The notes: generated from the letters alone by a model not told the origin. 64,000 nucleotides of DNA from Pectobacterium cacticida (GCF_036885195.1 NZ_CP133656.1:2914001-2978000); one strand, 5' to 3'; positions 45,450-54,877 are shown, counted from the stretch's first letter. Translations and numbers: made by a program.

Positions 45450-45689
45450 ATGCGTATTACTATTTTCACTAAGCCAGATTGTGTTCAATGCAACGCCACA
45501 TGTCGTGCGCTGGATAAGCAAGGCATTCACTATCAACTGGTTGACTTAACTGAAGATGAACAGGCGTTACAGCAGGTAAGAGCGTTGGGCTATCAGCAGG
45601 TGCCCGTCGTGATGACGGCCGACGACCATTGGAGCGGATTCCGCCCGGATAAGATCAGTACGTTGAACGCTGCCTTGCAATTGCAGTAA
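45450..45689 (+). CDS. nrdH: glutaredoxin-like NrdH redoxin
   Basis: 79 residues with the redox CxxC at Cys11-Cys14 (KPDCVQCNATCRAL) and the substrate loop WSGFRPDKI. It is reduced by thioredoxin reductase and serves as hydrogen donor to NrdEF. An extra Cys (Cys18) lies just after the active site. It opens nrdHIEF and is followed by nrdI after 9 bases. Confidence 0.95.
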   Translation: MRITIFTKPDCVQCNATCRALDKQGIHYQLVDLTEDEQALQQVRALGYQQVPVVMTADDHWSGFRPDKISTLNAALQLQ

Positions 45690-45698
45690 GGGGGCAAT

Positions 45699-46106
45699 AT
45701 GAACCCGCTGGTCTATTTCTCCAGCCAGTCGGAAAACACGCATCGCTTCATTTCCAGGGTTGGCTTGCCAGCCCTGAGAATCCCGATAGCGACAGAACAG
45801 CCTGCATTGAAAGTTGATCGCCCCTATATTCTGGTTGTCCCCAGCTATGGCGGAGGCAGCACCAAAGGGGCCGTGCCGCGCCAGGTCATCATCTTTCTCA
45901 ACGATCCGCACAATCGCGCTTATCTGCGCGGTGTGATTGCCGCAGGCAATACTAATTTCGGTGCAGCGTATTGCATCGCCGGCGACATCATTGCGCAGAA
46001 ATGCCAGGTGCCTTACCTGTACCGCTTTGAATTGCTCGGCACGGCGGAAGACGTTGCAAACGTGCGTAGGGGAGTCATTGAATTTTGGCAACAACAGACC
46101 ACATAA
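45699..46106 (+). CDS. nrdI: flavodoxin-like NrdI
   Basis: 135 residues. NrdI is an FMN protein that delivers an oxidant to assemble the Mn(III)2-tyrosyl cofactor of NrdF. It opens with PLVYFSSQSENTHRF (the FMN phosphate loop) and has PSYGGGSTKGAVPRQVI and AAGNTNFGAAYC. GGGGC lies before the start. Its 3' end overlaps nrdE by 22 bases. Confidence 0.95.
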   Translation: MNPLVYFSSQSENTHRFISRVGLPALRIPIATEQPALKVDRPYILVVPSYGGGSTKGAVPRQVIIFLNDPHNRAYLRGVIAAGNTNFGAAYCIAGDIIAQKCQVPYLYRFELLGTAEDVANVRRGVIEFWQQQTT

Positions 46107-48250
46107 GTGCGCAGACAATCAAGACCGACGCGGAGATCCATGCGCTCGATTATCATGCGCTAAACGCGATGCTGAACCTCTTTGATGCAGAGGGGAACAT
46201 CCAGTTCGAAATGGATAAGCTCGCGGCACGCCGTTATTTCCTACAACACGTCAACCAGAACACCGTGTTCTTCCACAATCTGGAAGAAAAACTGCGTTAT
46301 TTAGTTGAAGAAGGCTACTACGAAGCGGAAGTGCTGGATCAATACAGCTTCGATTTCATCAAGCGCCTTTTCAAACAGGCCTATGCTCACAAATTCCGTT
46401 TCCAAACGTTTCTGGGCGCTTTCAAATACTATACCGGCTACACGCTTAAAACCTTTGACGGCAAGCGTTATCTGGAGCGCTACGAAGATCGCGTCTGCCT
46501 TGTGGCGCTAACCCTCGCTAAAGGTGACACGGCATTGGCGAGCGCGTTAGTTGACGAGATTATTAGCGGACGCTTCCAGCCTGCCACGCCTACGTTCCTC
46601 AACTGCGGTAAAAAGCAGCGCGGCGAACTGGTTTCCTGCTTCCTGCTGCGCATTGAAGACAATATGGAGTCGATTGGACGAGCAATTAATTCCGCGCTTC
46701 AGCTCTCCAAACGCGGCGGCGGCGTGGCGTTTATGCTCACTAACATCCGCGAAACCGGTGCGCCGATCAAGCGTATCGAAAACCAGTCGTCCGGCATTAT
46801 TCCGATCATGAAAATGCTCGAAGACGCGTTCTCCTACGCCAACCAGCTCGGTGCCCGTCAGGGTGCTGGCGCGGTTTACCTGCATGCGCATCATCCGGAT
46901 ATTCTACGTTTTCTCGATACCAAGCGGGAAAATGCCGATGAGAAAATTCGTATCAAAACGCTGTCTTTAGGGGTGGTCATTCCCGATATCACGTTCCAAC
47001 TGGCTAAGCATAATCAGGTGATGTATCTATTCTCGCCTTATGATGTCGAACAGGTTTATGGCGTGCCGCTGTCGGAAATCAGCGTTACCGAGAAATACCA
47101 CGAGATGGTTAACGACAAGCGCATCCGCAAATCCCAAATCAAGGCGCGTGAATTCTTCCAGATCCTTGCCGAGATCCAGTTCGAGTCCGGTTATCCCTAC
47201 ATGATGTTTGAGGATACGGTGAATCGCGCGAATCCGATTCACGGACGCATCAATATGAGTAACCTGTGCTCTGAGATTTTGCAGGTCAACGACGCCAGCC
47301 TGTACGATGACGATCTCAGCTATCGCCACATTGGCAAAGACATCTCCTGTAACCTCGGTTCGATGAATATTGCCAACGCGATGGCTTCGCCCGATTTCGG
47401 AAAAACCGTTGAAATAGCAATTCGCGCCCTGACCGCGGTCTCCGATATGAGCCACATCCGTTCCGTGCCATCCATCGAAAAAGGCAACGACGAATCCCAT
47501 GCGATTGGTTTAGGACAAATGAACCTGCACGGTTATCTGGCGAAAGAGCGTATTTTTTACGGTACGGAAGAAGCCATCGATTTTACCAATCTCTATTTTT
47601 ACACCGTCGCTTTCCACGCGATTCGGGCATCGAATATGTTAGCCATGGAGCGGAACCAGCGTTTCTCCGGTTTTGAACTCTCCAAATACGCCACGGGCGA
47701 ATATTTCGACAAATATATCGAACAGCGCTGGGAACCTACAACCGAGCGCGCCCGTGAACTGTTTGTACAAGCCGGCATTCACATACCGACTCAGCAGGAC
47801 TGGATAACGCTGCGCGAATCCGTTATGACGCATGGCATCTATAACCAGAATTTACAGGCTGTTCCACCGACCGGTTCAATTTCGTATATCAACCACTCGA
47901 CGTCCAGCATCCACCCAATTGTGTCACGTATTGAAATTCGTAAAGAAGGTAAGATTGGTCGCGTTTACTACCCCGCGCCTTACATGAACAATGACAATCT
48001 GGAGTATTACCAGGATGCCTATGAAATTGGGCCGCAGAAGATAATCGACACCTATGCCGCCGCCACGCAGCACGTCGATCAGGGGCTGTCGCTGACGCTG
48101 TTTTTCCGTGATACCGCCACCACGCGTGACATCAATAAAGCGCAGATCTACGCCTGGACAAAAGGCATAAAGACTATTTATTACATTCGCATACGGCAGA
48201 TGGCGCTGGAAGGCACCGAAGTTCAGGGCTGTGTGTCCTGTGCGCTCTAA
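46085..48250 (+). CDS. nrdE: class Ib ribonucleotide reductase alpha subunit
   Basis: 721 residues from a TTG at 46085, inside nrdI; the opening MATT and the segment DYHALNAMLNLFDAEGN fit the E. coli NrdE start. It reduces ribonucleoside diphosphates. The catalytic cysteines lie in FLNCGKKQRGELVSC, the radical-site Cys-Glu region in NLCSEILQ, the Tyr pair in GRVYYPAPY and the terminal redox pair in GCVSCAL. AGGGGAG sits 10 bases before the TTG. As a class Ib enzyme it lacks the N-terminal ATP cone of NrdA. Confidence 0.95.
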   Translation: MATTDHISAQTIKTDAEIHALDYHALNAMLNLFDAEGNIQFEMDKLAARRYFLQHVNQNTVFFHNLEEKLRYLVEEGYYEAEVLDQYSFDFIKRLFKQAYAHKFRFQTFLGAFKYYTGYTLKTFDGKRYLERYEDRVCLVALTLAKGDTALASALVDEIISGRFQPATPTFLNCGKKQRGELVSCFLLRIEDNMESIGRAINSALQLSKRGGGVAFMLTNIRETGAPIKRIENQSSGIIPIMKMLEDAFSYANQLGARQGAGAVYLHAHHPDILRFLDTKRENADEKIRIKTLSLGVVIPDITFQLAKHNQVMYLFSPYDVEQVYGVPLSEISVTEKYHEMVNDKRIRKSQIKAREFFQILAEIQFESGYPYMMFEDTVNRANPIHGRINMSNLCSEILQVNDASLYDDDLSYRHIGKDISCNLGSMNIANAMASPDFGKTVEIAIRALTAVSDMSHIRSVPSIEKGNDESHAIGLGQMNLHGYLAKERIFYGTEEAIDFTNLYFYTVAFHAIRASNMLAMERNQRFSGFELSKYATGEYFDKYIEQRWEPTTERARELFVQAGIHIPTQQDWITLRESVMTHGIYNQNLQAVPPTGSISYINHSTSSIHPIVSRIEIRKEGKIGRVYYPAPYMNNDNLEYYQDAYEIGPQKIIDTYAAATQHVDQGLSLTLFFRDTATTRDINKAQIYAWTKGIKTIYYIRIRQMALEGTEVQGCVSCAL

Positions 48251-48274
48251 GCCAGCGCGGAAGGAAATCGAAGC

Positions 48275-49237
48275 ATGACCGCACTCACTCGCATCCAGGC
48301 GATTAACTGGAACAAAATTGAAGACGACAAAGATTTGGAAGTCTGGAACCGACTAACCTCAAATTTCTGGCTACCCGAAAAGGTGCCGCTCTCTAACGAT
48401 ATTCCATCGTGGAGTACGTTGAATGCCCGCGAGCGTCAGTTGACGATTCGTGTATTCACCGGTTTGACGCTGCTGGACACCATCCAAAATACGCTGGGCG
48501 CACCAACGCTCATGCCGGATGCCGTGACGCCGCATGAAGAAGCCGTGCTATCGAACATTAGTTTCATGGAGGCCGTTCATGCCCGCTCGTACAGCTCTAT
48601 TTTCTCGACGCTGTGTCTCACCAGCGAAGTGGATGATGCCTATCGCTGGAGCGAAGAGAACCCGGCGCTACAAAAGAAATCCGACATTATTCTGTCGCAC
48701 TACCGCAGTGACGATCCGCTGATGAAGAAAGTCGCCAGCGTGTTTCTGGAGTCGTTTCTGTTCTACTCTGGGTTCTACCTGCCGATGTACTGGTCAAGCC
48801 GCGCCAAACTGACCAACACGGCGGATTTAATCCGGCTAATCATCCGCGACGAGGCGGTACACGGTTACTACATTGGCTACAAATTCCAGCGCGGACTGGC
48901 GAAAGCCGATCCTGCTCGTCAGCAGCAGGTGAAAAATTTTGCCTACGATCTGCTACAGGATTTGTACGACAACGAGGTGTTATACACGCAGGAACTCTAT
49001 GACGGCGTTGGCTGGACGGAAGATGTGAAAAAATTCCTCCACTATAACGCGAACAAAGCACTGATGAATCTGGGCTATGAAGCGCTGTTCCCTGCCAGTA
49101 TGACGGATGTGAATCCCGCTATTCTCTCGGCGCTATCGCCAAACGCGGATGAGAACCACGATTTCTTTTCCGGCTCCGGTTCCTCTTATGTCATTGGTAA
49201 AGCCGTTAATACTGAAGATGAAGATTGGGATTTCTAA
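48275..49237 (+). CDS. nrdF: class Ib ribonucleotide reductase beta subunit
   Basis: 320 residues, full length. It houses the dinuclear Mn (or Fe) site and the tyrosyl radical. Metal-ligand motifs are FMEAVHARSYSSIF (Glu, His and radical-Tyr region, about 98-110), then FLESFLFYSGF and RDEAVHGYYIGYK. The enzyme supports growth under iron limitation or oxidative stress, when Mn is used. GGAAGG precedes the start. A terminator-like hairpin follows. Confidence 0.96.
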   Translation: MTALTRIQAINWNKIEDDKDLEVWNRLTSNFWLPEKVPLSNDIPSWSTLNARERQLTIRVFTGLTLLDTIQNTLGAPTLMPDAVTPHEEAVLSNISFMEAVHARSYSSIFSTLCLTSEVDDAYRWSEENPALQKKSDIILSHYRSDDPLMKKVASVFLESFLFYSGFYLPMYWSSRAKLTNTADLIRLIIRDEAVHGYYIGYKFQRGLAKADPARQQQVKNFAYDLLQDLYDNEVLYTQELYDGVGWTEDVKKFLHYNANKALMNLGYEALFPASMTDVNPAILSALSPNADENHDFFSGSGSSYVIGKAVNTEDEDWDF

Positions 49238-49242
49238 AAAAA

Positions 49243-49274
49243 CGGCCACTGTTTTCCGGGTGGCCGCATTTTCT
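49243..49274 (+). terminator. hairpin after nrdF
   Basis: CGGCCAC (49243-49249) and GTGGCCG (49260-49266) followed by CATTTTCT: a GC-rich stem with a short T-run, ending the nrd operon. Confidence 0.7.
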
Positions 49275-49303
49275 ACCGCTTTTTTTCGATAAACTCAGAA
49301 ATG

Positions 49304-49333
49304 AAAAAACCCTGAACCATTTCTGATTCAGGG
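49304..49333 (-). terminator. rho-independent terminator of tRNA-Asp
   Basis: On the minus strand CCCTGAA-loop-TTCAGGG followed by six T residues, 14 bases past the tRNA 3' end. Confidence 0.85.
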
Positions 49334-49346
49334 CCTTCATAATAAG

Positions 49347-49423
49347 TGGCGGAACGGACGGGACTCGAACCCGCGACCCCCTGCGTGACAGGCAGGTATT
49401 CTAACCAACTGAACTACCGCTCC
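49347..49423 (-). tRNA. aspV: tRNA-Asp (GTC)
   Basis: 77 nt with encoded CCA. Anticodon loop CTGTCAC gives GUC, a substrate for queuosine and for GluQ. The acceptor stem GGAGCGG / CCGTTCC contains one G-U pair, as in E. coli. It is monocistronic between nrdF and dnaQ; the position next to dnaQ corresponds to aspV of E. coli. Confidence 0.97.
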
Positions 49424-49587
49424 ACTCATCCCTAACGGGCGGATGAATACTAAGATGATGTTACTATTAGGTCAATGCTTTTTATAACTAACCGTTTCTG
49501 TTTGCTTACAATTTCGACTGACTGTTTTTTTATTACCCGATGCCTACTCGGATTCGACGTGTCGTCAAATAATACGCGAAATGTAAA

Positions 49588-50325
49588 CTAATCAGCACGC
49601 CATAGGCAACTACCGCCTTTTTTAGCAATCAAATCCAGACGTTGTTCATGTGCGAGTAGCTCCTCCTGATTTGCGTAAATCACCTTTAACGCCGATTGCG
49701 GACGAGCAACTCTCTGGATCGTTTCGATATTCTCATTCTTCTGTTGTGGTTCACCTTCCATCGAAAAAGCCAGGGACGTTTGACCGCCCGTCATTGCCAG
49801 ATAAACTTCCGCCAGTATCTCAGCATCGAGCAATGCGCCATGCAGCGTACGCTTACTGTTGTCTATCTGATAACGATCGCAGAGCGCATCCAAACTGTTT
49901 CGTTTGCCGGGAAAGAGCCTTCTCGCCATCAGCAGGCTGTCGGTAATTTTACAGAATGTCTCGGTCTTGGGGATATCCCGATTCAACAAGCGAAATTCAT
50001 AATCCATAAAGCCGATATCAAACATCGCATTATGAATGACAAGCTCGGCACCACGGATGAAGTCGAGAAAATCATCCGCAATCTCCGCGTAAGTCGGCTT
50101 ATCGGCGAGAAATTCATCGCTGATACCGTGCACGTTATAGGCTTCAGGATCGACCAAACGATCGGGTTTGATATAAACATGAAAATGACGACCTGTCAGA
50201 CGGCGGTTAATCACTTCAACCGCACCGATTTCGATAATTTTATGCCCTTCGTAGTGAACCCCCAGTTTATTCATACCGGTGGTTTCTGTATCCAGGACGA
50301 TTTGTCGTGTAATTTCAGTGCTCAT
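49588..50325 (-). CDS. dnaQ: DNA polymerase III epsilon (proofreading) subunit
   Basis: 245 residues. The 3'-5' exonuclease active site is present: Asp12 and Glu14 in VLDTETTG, Exo II HNAMFDIGFMDYEF and Exo III HGALLDAEILAEVY. The sliding-clamp binding peptide QTSLAF lies near residue 182, and the C-terminal tail binds the polymerase alpha subunit. It proofreads chromosomal replication. It is divergent from rnhA, only 54 bp apart, the E. coli arrangement with overlapping promoters. Confidence 0.97.
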   Translation of the reverse strand: MSTEITRQIVLDTETTGMNKLGVHYEGHKIIEIGAVEVINRRLTGRHFHVYIKPDRLVDPEAYNVHGISDEFLADKPTYAEIADDFLDFIRGAELVIHNAMFDIGFMDYEFRLLNRDIPKTETFCKITDSLLMARRLFPGKRNSLDALCDRYQIDNSKRTLHGALLDAEILAEVYLAMTGGQTSLAFSMEGEPQQKNENIETIQRVARPQSALKVIYANQEELLAHEQRLDLIAKKGGSCLWRAD

Positions 50326-50379
50326 CGTTTTCGTTTATGTCAGACTTATCGTTTTATCATAAGGGAGAGTCTACCAGAG

Positions 50380-50850
50380 ATGCGCAAACAGGTAGAAATT
50401 TTCACCGATGGATCCTGCCTCGGGAACCCCGGCCCCGGCGGCTACGGCGTCCTGCTACGTTATAGGCAGCATGAAAAAACACTAAGTGCAGGCTATCGTC
50501 TTACGACCAATAACAGGATGGAACTCATGGCCGCTATCGTAGCACTTGAATCTCTTACCAGTGACTGCGATGTCATACTTAGCACAGATAGCCAATATGT
50601 TCGCCAGGGAATCACAAGTTGGATCCATAACTGGAAAAAGCGTGGCTGGAAAACCACAGATAAAAAAACCGTTAAAAATGTCGATCTCTGGAAAAGGCTA
50701 GATACTGCGATTCAACGCCATTCCGTACGCTGGGAATGGGTGAAAGGGCACGCTGGCCATCCGGAAAATGAACGCTGTGATGAACTCGCTCGCGCCGCTG
50801 CGAATTCCCCCACACTCGATGATATCGGTTATCAAACACAAGCAGAGTAA
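50380..50850 (+). CDS. rnhA: ribonuclease HI
   Basis: 156 residues from ATG 50380. A longer frame runs back through the antisense of dnaQ, but the family begins here. It removes RNA from RNA:DNA hybrids. Catalytic Asp10, Glu48, Asp70 and Asp134 and His124 are all present (FTDGSCLGN, MELM, STDSQY, KGHAGH, CDELAR). GGGAGAG lies upstream. yafS ends 1 base after its stop on the other strand. Confidence 0.97.
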   Translation: MRKQVEIFTDGSCLGNPGPGGYGVLLRYRQHEKTLSAGYRLTTNNRMELMAAIVALESLTSDCDVILSTDSQYVRQGITSWIHNWKKRGWKTTDKKTVKNVDLWKRLDTAIQRHSVRWEWVKGHAGHPENERCDELARAAANSPTLDDIGYQTQAE

Positions 50851-50851
50851 A

Positions 50852-51565
50852 TCACCTCTGCCGAAATATCTTTGTTGCACCGACTGGACGGCGTACTGAG
50901 GCATTACGCAAACGCGCTCTCATCGGGGTAAATGTCAGTGGGATGGTGCGCTTACGCGCGATAATCAACGTCAGGCATCCCAACATCGGAATATGCTTAT
51001 TTAGCTTCCCCTTATTTCTTCGCCATGGCGTAACATGAAAATGAGTGTGATGAACAACTTCGTAGTTTAGAAGCCCTAACCAATCCATGATACGCATTTG
51101 TGTAAACATACGGCTACAATAAGGATGCTTTTTATTTAGCCAGGGAAGCAGTTTGCCTAGCCCAACCAAGCTGATCGGGTTAAATGAACTCAAAATTAAC
51201 CAGCCATCATCGATCAATACACGGTCTACTTCACGTAAAACCCGGTGTGGATCAGAGGCATAAGATAGCGTTTGCGCAAGAAGACAAGCATCAATGGACT
51301 TTTCAGAAAACGGTAGTTGATGCGCATCGGCGATTACCTGTAGATTTTCCCCACGTGGCGCAACATTTACCTGATGCGCGATCGTACATTCTGTCACGCG
51401 AATTTCCGCACTCAACGCGCCAACCTTGATGAGATGAAAACCAAAGATTTTCGGCCACCATGGTAACAGCATTAACTCAAGCGACTCGCGATAAAACTGC
51501 CCACCAGTGATATCATTCCATGAATCAGGTGCAATATTGGTCTGAGGGATGCGTGCCGATTTCAT
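50852..51565 (-). CDS. yafS: SAM-dependent methyltransferase family protein YafS
   Basis: 237 residues. Class I methyltransferase features are ADAHQLPFSEKSIDACLLAQTL (motifs II/III region) and EVDRVLIDDGWLILSSFNP; the glycine-rich motif I is degenerate. The substrate is unknown. Its place between rnhA and gloB is that of E. coli yafS. The C-terminus is rich in Arg. It is divergent from gloB with 42 bases between. Confidence 0.88.
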   Translation of the reverse strand: MKSARIPQTNIAPDSWNDITGGQFYRESLELMLLPWWPKIFGFHLIKVGALSAEIRVTECTIAHQVNVAPRGENLQVIADAHQLPFSEKSIDACLLAQTLSYASDPHRVLREVDRVLIDDGWLILSSFNPISLVGLGKLLPWLNKKHPYCSRMFTQMRIMDWLGLLNYEVVHHTHFHVTPWRRNKGKLNKHIPMLGCLTLIIARKRTIPLTFTPMRARLRNASVRRPVGATKIFRQR

Positions 51566-51607
51566 TTTCTGTTCTCGTCCTCAGGCTATGAATAAAAGAG
51601 GTGATGA

Positions 51608-52363
51608 ATGAATCTTATCAGTATCCCCGCACTCCAGGACAACTACATTTGGCTGCTTTGTAATAAAGATAATCGCTGTGTCATCGTCGACCCTGGGGAA
51701 GGCGTTCCGGTGCTTAATGCACTCGAACAACACTCATTGACGCCTGAAGCCATTTTGCTCACTCACCACCATAGCGACCATGTTGGGGGAATAGGTAAAA
51801 TACTTAAGCATTACCCTTACTTACCCATATTTGGTCCAAAAGAAACCGCTAAATGCGGTGCGACAGAACTGATTGGGGAAGGAGATATCGTTCCATTGTT
51901 AAATTCGGAATTTTCTGTAATCGCGGTGCCAGGTCACACATTGGGACATGTTGCTTACTACAATGCACCATTTTTATTCTGTGGCGATACATTATTCTCA
52001 GCAGGATGCGGCAGAACATTTGAAGGCACTGCAAAACAATTATTTGATTCTATTCAAAAAATAGCGAAATTGCCAGATGATACCGTCATATGCTGCGCTC
52101 ATGAATATACGCTATCAAACTTAAAATTTTCTAATGCAATATGGCCTGAAGATCCATCTATCTCAGCTTACCTCCATAAAATCAGTCAGATAAGAGAAAA
52201 ATCACAGCCTAGCTTACCTACAACACTAGGACTGGAGAGAAAAATCAATCTATTCCTTCGCTGTCATGAATATGATTTAAAAAGAAAATTATCAATTGGA
52301 CCTGAGAATATAGAGGACTGGCAAGCTTTTGAGCGACTACGCAGCAAGAAAGACCACTTCTAA
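51608..52363 (+). CDS. gloB: hydroxyacylglutathione hydrolase (glyoxalase II)
   Basis: 251 residues. It hydrolyses S-lactoylglutathione to lactate and glutathione, finishing methylglyoxal detoxification. The metallo-beta-lactamase binding motif THHHSDHVGG is at about 53-62, with further ligands in VPGHTLGHV, CGDTLFSAGCGR and CAHEYTLSN. It is AT-richer than its neighbours, yet the protein is complete. Confidence 0.96.
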   Translation: MNLISIPALQDNYIWLLCNKDNRCVIVDPGEGVPVLNALEQHSLTPEAILLTHHHSDHVGGIGKILKHYPYLPIFGPKETAKCGATELIGEGDIVPLLNSEFSVIAVPGHTLGHVAYYNAPFLFCGDTLFSAGCGRTFEGTAKQLFDSIQKIAKLPDDTVICCAHEYTLSNLKFSNAIWPEDPSISAYLHKISQIREKSQPSLPTTLGLERKINLFLRCHEYDLKRKLSIGPENIEDWQAFERLRSKKDHF

Positions 52364-52433
52364 AGGTTTAGGTTGTGCAATTCCTTTAATCAAAGTATCC
52401 TTGCTCGTCTTTTAAGCAACTATTGACCAACAT

Positions 52434-53801
52434 ATGAAGGCTAGAGCGATGATCATCGCCTCGGTCTTGCTGGCAGGTTGTCATGTATCTCCACACGATA
52501 CGTCGCAATCGATGCCGCATGTACAGAGTTTGTCTTCCGCAAGTCAAGGTGAAGCAAGAAAGTACGCAGATGGTCGAGAGACCACTGCGCGATGGCTGGA
52601 TAACAGTAGCCTCGCGCAGTCAAACCTGTGGGACTTCATTAGCGACGAGCTGAAGATGGAGGTTCCGGATAACGCCCGGATCCGCGAGCAAAAAATGCGT
52701 TATTTGAAAAATAAGAGCTATCTCCACGATGTAACATTACGGGCAGAGCCGTACATGTACTGGATAGTCGAGCAAATTGAGCAACGTAAGATGCCGATGG
52801 AACTAGTACTGCTACCCATAGTGGAGAGCGCTTTTGATCCAACAGCTACATCATCTGCTAATGCCGCTGGGCTATGGCAGATCATCCCTGGGACAGGGCG
52901 TAATTATGGGTTAAAACAAAATCAGTGGTACGACGGGCGCCGTGACGTAATTGCATCTACGACGGCGGCTCTGGATATGATGCAGCGTCTCAACACTATG
53001 TTTAATGGCGATTGGTTATTAACCGTTGCAGCATATAATAGTGGCGAAGGTCGCGTCATGCAGGCAATGAAAGCCAATAAGGCAAAAGGGAAACCGACTA
53101 ACTTTTGGGCGCTATCATTGCCACGTGAGACGTCAATTTATGTTCCTAAGATGCTGGCTCTGAGCGACATTCTCAAAAACAGCAAGAAATACGGCGTAAG
53201 TTTGCCACGCCCCAATGAGAACCGAGCGTTAGCAAAAGTTGATCTGGGGCAACAAGTAGAACTGACACAAGCGGCAGAGATGGCTGGCTTGTCATTGGAT
53301 AAGCTAAAGATCTACAACTCGGGCTATAAGCGTAATGTAACGGCTCCTAATGGGCCTCATTATATTATGGTTCCTAAAGCTCATGTTGAGCAGTTGAAAG
53401 ACTCATTAGCTGATGGCGATATCGTGGCAATCCAGCCAACACGACTCGCACAATCTAAGCCGACGCAACAGCAATATCGGGTGCGACCAGGTGATTCTTT
53501 ATCAGCAATTGCAGCACGCCTCAATGTCAGCACTAAAGAGTTACAGCGTTGGAACAATCTACGAAACGCCAATGCACTCAAAGTGGGTCAGACATTACTC
53601 GTAGCCAAAGTTCCAAGTAACAAGGGTTCAATCACCTATAGAGTGCAGAAAGGCGATTCTCTGGCAAGTATTGCTAAACGCCACGGCGTAAACATTGACG
53701 ATGTTATGCGCTGGAATACGGTTATCAATAAGAACGCGAACTTGCAGCCAGGCGATCGTATTACGCTCTATGTTAGTAGTAATTTAAAGCCAGATTCTTA
53801 A
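52434..53801 (+). CDS. mltD: membrane-bound lytic murein transglycosylase D
   Basis: 455 residues, a lipoprotein with lipobox LLAGC (Cys16). The transglycosylase SLT domain has catalytic Glu131 in LPIVESAFDP, then AAGLWQIIPGTGRNYGL and VAAYNSGEGRV. Two LysM repeats follow (YRVRPGDSLSAIA near 347 and YRVQKGDSLASIA near 403), which bind peptidoglycan. It cuts glycan strands from the outer-membrane side. A strong terminator ends it. Confidence 0.96.
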   Translation: MKARAMIIASVLLAGCHVSPHDTSQSMPHVQSLSSASQGEARKYADGRETTARWLDNSSLAQSNLWDFISDELKMEVPDNARIREQKMRYLKNKSYLHDVTLRAEPYMYWIVEQIEQRKMPMELVLLPIVESAFDPTATSSANAAGLWQIIPGTGRNYGLKQNQWYDGRRDVIASTTAALDMMQRLNTMFNGDWLLTVAAYNSGEGRVMQAMKANKAKGKPTNFWALSLPRETSIYVPKMLALSDILKNSKKYGVSLPRPNENRALAKVDLGQQVELTQAAEMAGLSLDKLKIYNSGYKRNVTAPNGPHYIMVPKAHVEQLKDSLADGDIVAIQPTRLAQSKPTQQQYRVRPGDSLSAIAARLNVSTKELQRWNNLRNANALKVGQTLLVAKVPSNKGSITYRVQKGDSLASIAKRHGVNIDDVMRWNTVINKNANLQPGDRITLYVSSNLKPDS

Positions 53802-53828
53802 CGTCACATCGGAATCAGTAATAAGAAA

Positions 53829-53862
53829 CAGCCCTCCTGTAGATGTAGAGGGCTGTTTTTTT
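53829..53862 (+). terminator. rho-independent terminator of mltD
   Basis: CAGCCCTC (53829-53836), 11-base loop, GAGGGCTG (53848-53855), then seven T residues. Confidence 0.92.
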
Positions 53863-53869
53863 ATGGCGA

Positions 53870-54658
53870 TTAAATCAGGCTAAATTCGACGAGTAGTGGG
53901 TTATGATCTGAAGCTTGGGTCACCAATACAGAGGACTGATTTACGGTCAGTTCACGATAAAAAACAAAATCTAGCGGCCGACCAAACGCCTTGCGTCGCT
54001 GATCATCAACGAAATATACCTCTTTCAACCCCATTTTTGTCGCAAAATGATTAAGTGCATTAATACGTTGCTGACTCCATGCATTAAAATCTCCCGCCAT
54101 AATCGCCGGCCCCTGATGATGTAGAAGCTGTTCCCCAATGGCAGACAACTGCTTCGTATACACTTCAACACCAAAACTAAAGTTAACTGCATGGATATTG
54201 ATGACCATCAATCTCTGCCCATTCTGAAGCGCATAGACCGTCACCAAAGATGATTTGGCTAAACGCAGCAAAGGCTCCCTCTCGCGCAAAGGACAGCAAT
54301 ACACTGGCTGAGCGGCTGATAGCGTCATCACACCAGATGGATGTTGTGGAAGAATAATGGCGGGTACCTGATCGGCAGAGAGGTAGTTACTGGTTGCAAA
54401 ATGGATAAGATCTGGCGTACTTTGCGCCTCCTGCAACAGGACTAGCTGAGTATCTTTGCCGAAATTCTGTAAAACAGAAAGCCAGTTCATTCGTTGTTGC
54501 TTAAAAATGTTCCACACCATTACACGTAAAACATCTCCCTCAAGCAACAATGAGCCTGTCGGTAGCGATTGCCCCGGATAATTCATTTCCCCGGGAGGAA
54601 AGATACGCTCAGCTGGTTGGCCAGCAACATACCTCATTGCATAGGTTTTTTTCCGCAC
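53870..54658 (-). CDS. yafD: endonuclease/exonuclease/phosphatase family protein YafD
   Basis: 262 residues. The fold's motifs are visible: VMVWNIFKQQR, VLLQEAQ (metal-binding Glu), VNIHAVNFSFG, MAGDFNAWSQQ and the C-terminal SDHNPLLVEF (catalytic His). The substrate is unknown; YafD has been linked to envelope stress in enterics. It converges with mltD and is transcribed in the same sense as the rRNA operon. The start MRKKTYAMRYVAGQPAER matches E. coli. Confidence 0.92.
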   Translation of the reverse strand: MRKKTYAMRYVAGQPAERIFPPGEMNYPGQSLPTGSLLLEGDVLRVMVWNIFKQQRMNWLSVLQNFGKDTQLVLLQEAQSTPDLIHFATSNYLSADQVPAIILPQHPSGVMTLSAAQPVYCCPLREREPLLRLAKSSLVTVYALQNGQRLMVINIHAVNFSFGVEVYTKQLSAIGEQLLHHQGPAIMAGDFNAWSQQRINALNHFATKMGLKEVYFVDDQRRKAFGRPLDFVFYRELTVNQSSVLVTQASDHNPLLVEFSLI

Positions 54659-54834
54659 GCCTTATCCACTATCAGTTTTAATACACTTAATACCCTATCA
54701 AAAAAGGTCGACCTTCTGTTATAAGAATTTTATCGCAGACTTGCAATGTACGCTTGAAGATCGGGAAGGGAAAAATGCAGTGGTGAGCAAAGAAAAAGAG
54801 ATCAATTCATTTAAAAATTTAATATTTGCATGCG

Positions 54835-54867
54835 AAAAAAGCCCTAAGCGTCAACTTAGGGCTTTTT
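54835..54867 (-). terminator. rRNA operon terminator
   Basis: GCCCTAAG (54841-54848), 6-base loop, CTTAGGGC (54855-54862), with six T residues on the minus-strand side and five T on the other, so it can work in both directions. It ends the 16S-tRNA-Glu-23S-5S-tRNA-Asp transcript. Confidence 0.92.
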
Positions 54868-54877
54868 GCATAATAAG

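Noticed and set aside
49696..50379. Long open frame antisense to dnaQ, continuous with rnhA (384 codons)
   Set aside because: The rnhA family starts at 50380 with its own ribosome site; the upstream part mirrors dnaQ and has no recognisable domain.
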